A stretch of DNA of 14,531 bases, from assembly GCA_008501655.1 (NCBI GenBank), contig QQUK01000105.1:1-14531 (forward strand), written 5' to 3'. The notes below the pieces were generated by a model. The model saw only the letters and a program-made list of their open reading frames with translations, was not told the DNA's origin and searched no databases. This DNA comes from Calditrichota bacterium. Lineage in GTDB: Bacteria > Zixibacteria > MSB-5A5 > GN15 > FEB-12. The position numbers and the translations under genes were made by a program. Positions 13,402-14,531 of the stretch are shown in pieces (position 1 is the stretch's first letter; every line of letters begins with the position of its first letter).

Positions 13402-14531
13402 ATGGTAGTTTTATGTATATTAGATGGTTTTGGATATCGGAAAGAGACAGCGGACAATGCTGTTGCTGCGGCAGCCAAACCGAATTATGATAAACTTATC
13501 GCTTCATGTCCTCACACATTGATTGATGGCTCCGGTCTTGCAGTCGGTCTTCCCGATGGTCAGATGGGAAATTCGGAAGTCGGTCATCTGAACCTTGGTG
13601 CCGGTCGCGTTGTCTATCAGGATATCACCAGAATTGATAAAGCGATTGAAGACGGTTCGTTTTTTGAAGTTCCGCAATTTGTATCAGCGATGGAACGGGT
13701 ATCTAAAAATGACAGTGCCGTTCATCTTTTCGGACTGCTTTCGGACGGAAAGGTTCATTCCTCTTTAGACCATCTGTATGCACTTATTCAACTGGCTAAA
13801 AGCAAAAATATTAAACGACTCTATTTGCATGCATTTATGGATGGGCGTGACACACCGCCTGATTCCGGTATTAAGTATATGCAGCAGACAATTGAAAAGA
13901 TGCATGAAATCGGGCTTGGAAAAGTCTCCACTGTTGGCGGTCGTTATTACGGAATGGATCGTGATAGAAGATGGGAAAGAACCGATAAAGCTTTTCGTGG
14001 TATAGTCTATGGTGAAGGTGATAAATGTAAAGATCCAATAGCGGGTATACAAAAATCTTACGATGCCGGTGTTACCGATGAGTTTATAATTCCATTTGTA
14101 ATTGATAATGGTGATGAGAATGGAACAGTACAAGATGGTGATGTCTGTATTATGTTCAATTTTCGTGCTGACCGGGCAAGACAGCTTTCCTATATGTTAA
14201 CAGGTCATGATATCAAAGGGTATATCCATCATGAACACCCCAAGGTCGAACTTGTTACCATGACAAACTTTGATATTAATATGTATGAAGCAAAAGTAGC
14301 GTTCCATCCAAAAAGGTTAAATAATCACCGTGGTCAGGTAATAGCGGAAAATTCCAAAAAACAGTTACGAACTGCTGAAACTGAAAAATATTCTCGTGGC
14401 ACATGCTTCTTTAACGGTGGAGTTGAAGAACCGTTTGAAGGGGAAGAACGGGATATGATTGCGTCTCCCAAAGTGGCAACCTATGATTTGCAACCGGAGA
14501 TGTCGGCACCTGAACTAACCGATAATGTAGT
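13402..14531 (+). CDS. gpmI: 2,3-bisphosphoglycerate-independent phosphoglycerate mutase (5' part, runs off window)
   Basis: GpmI interconverts 3- and 2-phosphoglycerate in glycolysis using two Mn ions and a phosphoserine intermediate. The window contains 376 codons of an expected roughly 510, open to the edge. The phosphatase-domain start has Asp8 (LDGFG) and the catalytic Ser58 in GQMGNSEVGH. The inserted transferase domain carries the substrate-binding residues His119 (SDGKVHS), Asp150 (DGRDTPP), Arg181 and Arg187 (GRYYGMDRDRRWER), and Arg255 and Arg258 (FNFRADRARQL). Glu328 and Lys329 (AETEKY) follow. The stretch after them reads SRGTCFFNGG, where most GpmI proteins have AHVTFFFNGG. The remaining metal ligands lie beyond the edge. 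ATG 13402 is six bases after the purM stop and in frame with it. The Shine-Dalgarno site is weak (GGTG at 13389-13392). Co-transcription with purM is likely. Confidence 0.95.
   Translation, partial: MVVLCILDGFGYRKETADNAVAAAAKPNYDKLIASCPHTLIDGSGLAVGLPDGQMGNSEVGHLNLGAGRVVYQDITRIDKAIEDGSFFEVPQFVSAMERVSKNDSAVHLFGLLSDGKVHSSLDHLYALIQLAKSKNIKRLYLHAFMDGRDTPPDSGIKYMQQTIEKMHEIGLGKVSTVGGRYYGMDRDRRWERTDKAFRGIVYGEGDKCKDPIAGIQKSYDAGVTDEFIIPFVIDNGDENGTVQDGDVCIMFNFRADRARQLSYMLTGHDIKGYIHHEHPKVELVTMTNFDINMYEAKVAFHPKRLNNHRGQVIAENSKKQLRTAETEKYSRGTCFFNGGVEEPFEGEERDMIASPKVATYDLQPEMSAPELTDNV

Noticed and set aside
13765..14133. Minus-strand open frame of 122 codons inside gpmI
   Set aside because: The plus-strand frame encodes an unmistakable GpmI across the whole stretch; the antisense product is low in complexity and has no motif.
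1..14531. Mobile elements, CRISPR arrays, tRNA/rRNA genes, riboswitches, toxin-antitoxin or defence genes
   Set aside because: I looked for repeats, integrase/transposase motifs, cloverleaf-like stretches and long leader regions; gaps between genes are at most 108 bases and none contains such a structure.

Overview
The window looks like a piece of a Gram-negative (diderm) bacterial chromosome of moderately low GC (about 40% by eye). An FtsX homologue, an EnvC-like murein hydrolase activator with a signal peptide, a lipoprotein and a secreted beta-propeller all imply an envelope with a periplasm. Shine-Dalgarno sequences are mostly good (AAAAGGAG, GGAGG), and GTG and TTG starts are used. The style of the housekeeping proteins would fit an uncultured lineage of the Fibrobacteres-Chlorobi-Bacteroidetes superphylum, but I cannot fix the phylum from sequence alone. 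I see no phage genes, transposases, CRISPR arrays, tRNAs or rRNAs.

Layout. Bases 1-197 hold the end of a plus-strand gene for a protein with tandem SH3-like domains. It converges, across a hairpin, on a minus-strand gene (279-1214) for a secreted Ycf48/Asp-box beta-propeller. From 1323 to the right edge every gene is on the plus strand and tightly packed. The order is ftsE-like, ftsX, envC-like (cell division and peptidoglycan hydrolase control); holB (clamp-loader delta'), a PSP1/RicT-family gene, metG, tatD, rsmA; a divergent pdxJ-like gene; an rluD-type pseudouridine synthase; an unknown lipoprotein; a zinc-ribbon plus DUF2007-like protein; purM; and the start of gpmI, cut by the window edge. 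Many junctions overlap (ATGA or TGATG), which suggests long co-transcribed units. Candidate internal promoters lie before the lipoprotein gene, the zinc-ribbon gene and purM.

How the genes work together. FtsE-FtsX-EnvC would form a membrane complex that passes a cytoplasmic signal to periplasmic amidases at the septum. The holB-to-rluD block serves DNA replication, tRNA charging, rRNA maturation and modification. purM and gpmI serve purine synthesis and glycolysis.

The two most unusual items are hidden in ordinary-looking genes. The FtsE homologue keeps Walker A and Walker B but has lost the Q-loop glutamine, the LSGGQ signature and the H-loop histidine. The PdxJ homologue keeps the family framework but has replaced nearly all the histidines of the PdxJ active site. 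A third is a near-consensus promoter placed so that purM should be transcribed as a leaderless mRNA. No clearly new multi-gene system is visible; the novelty is in these divergent family members and in the regulatory arrangement.
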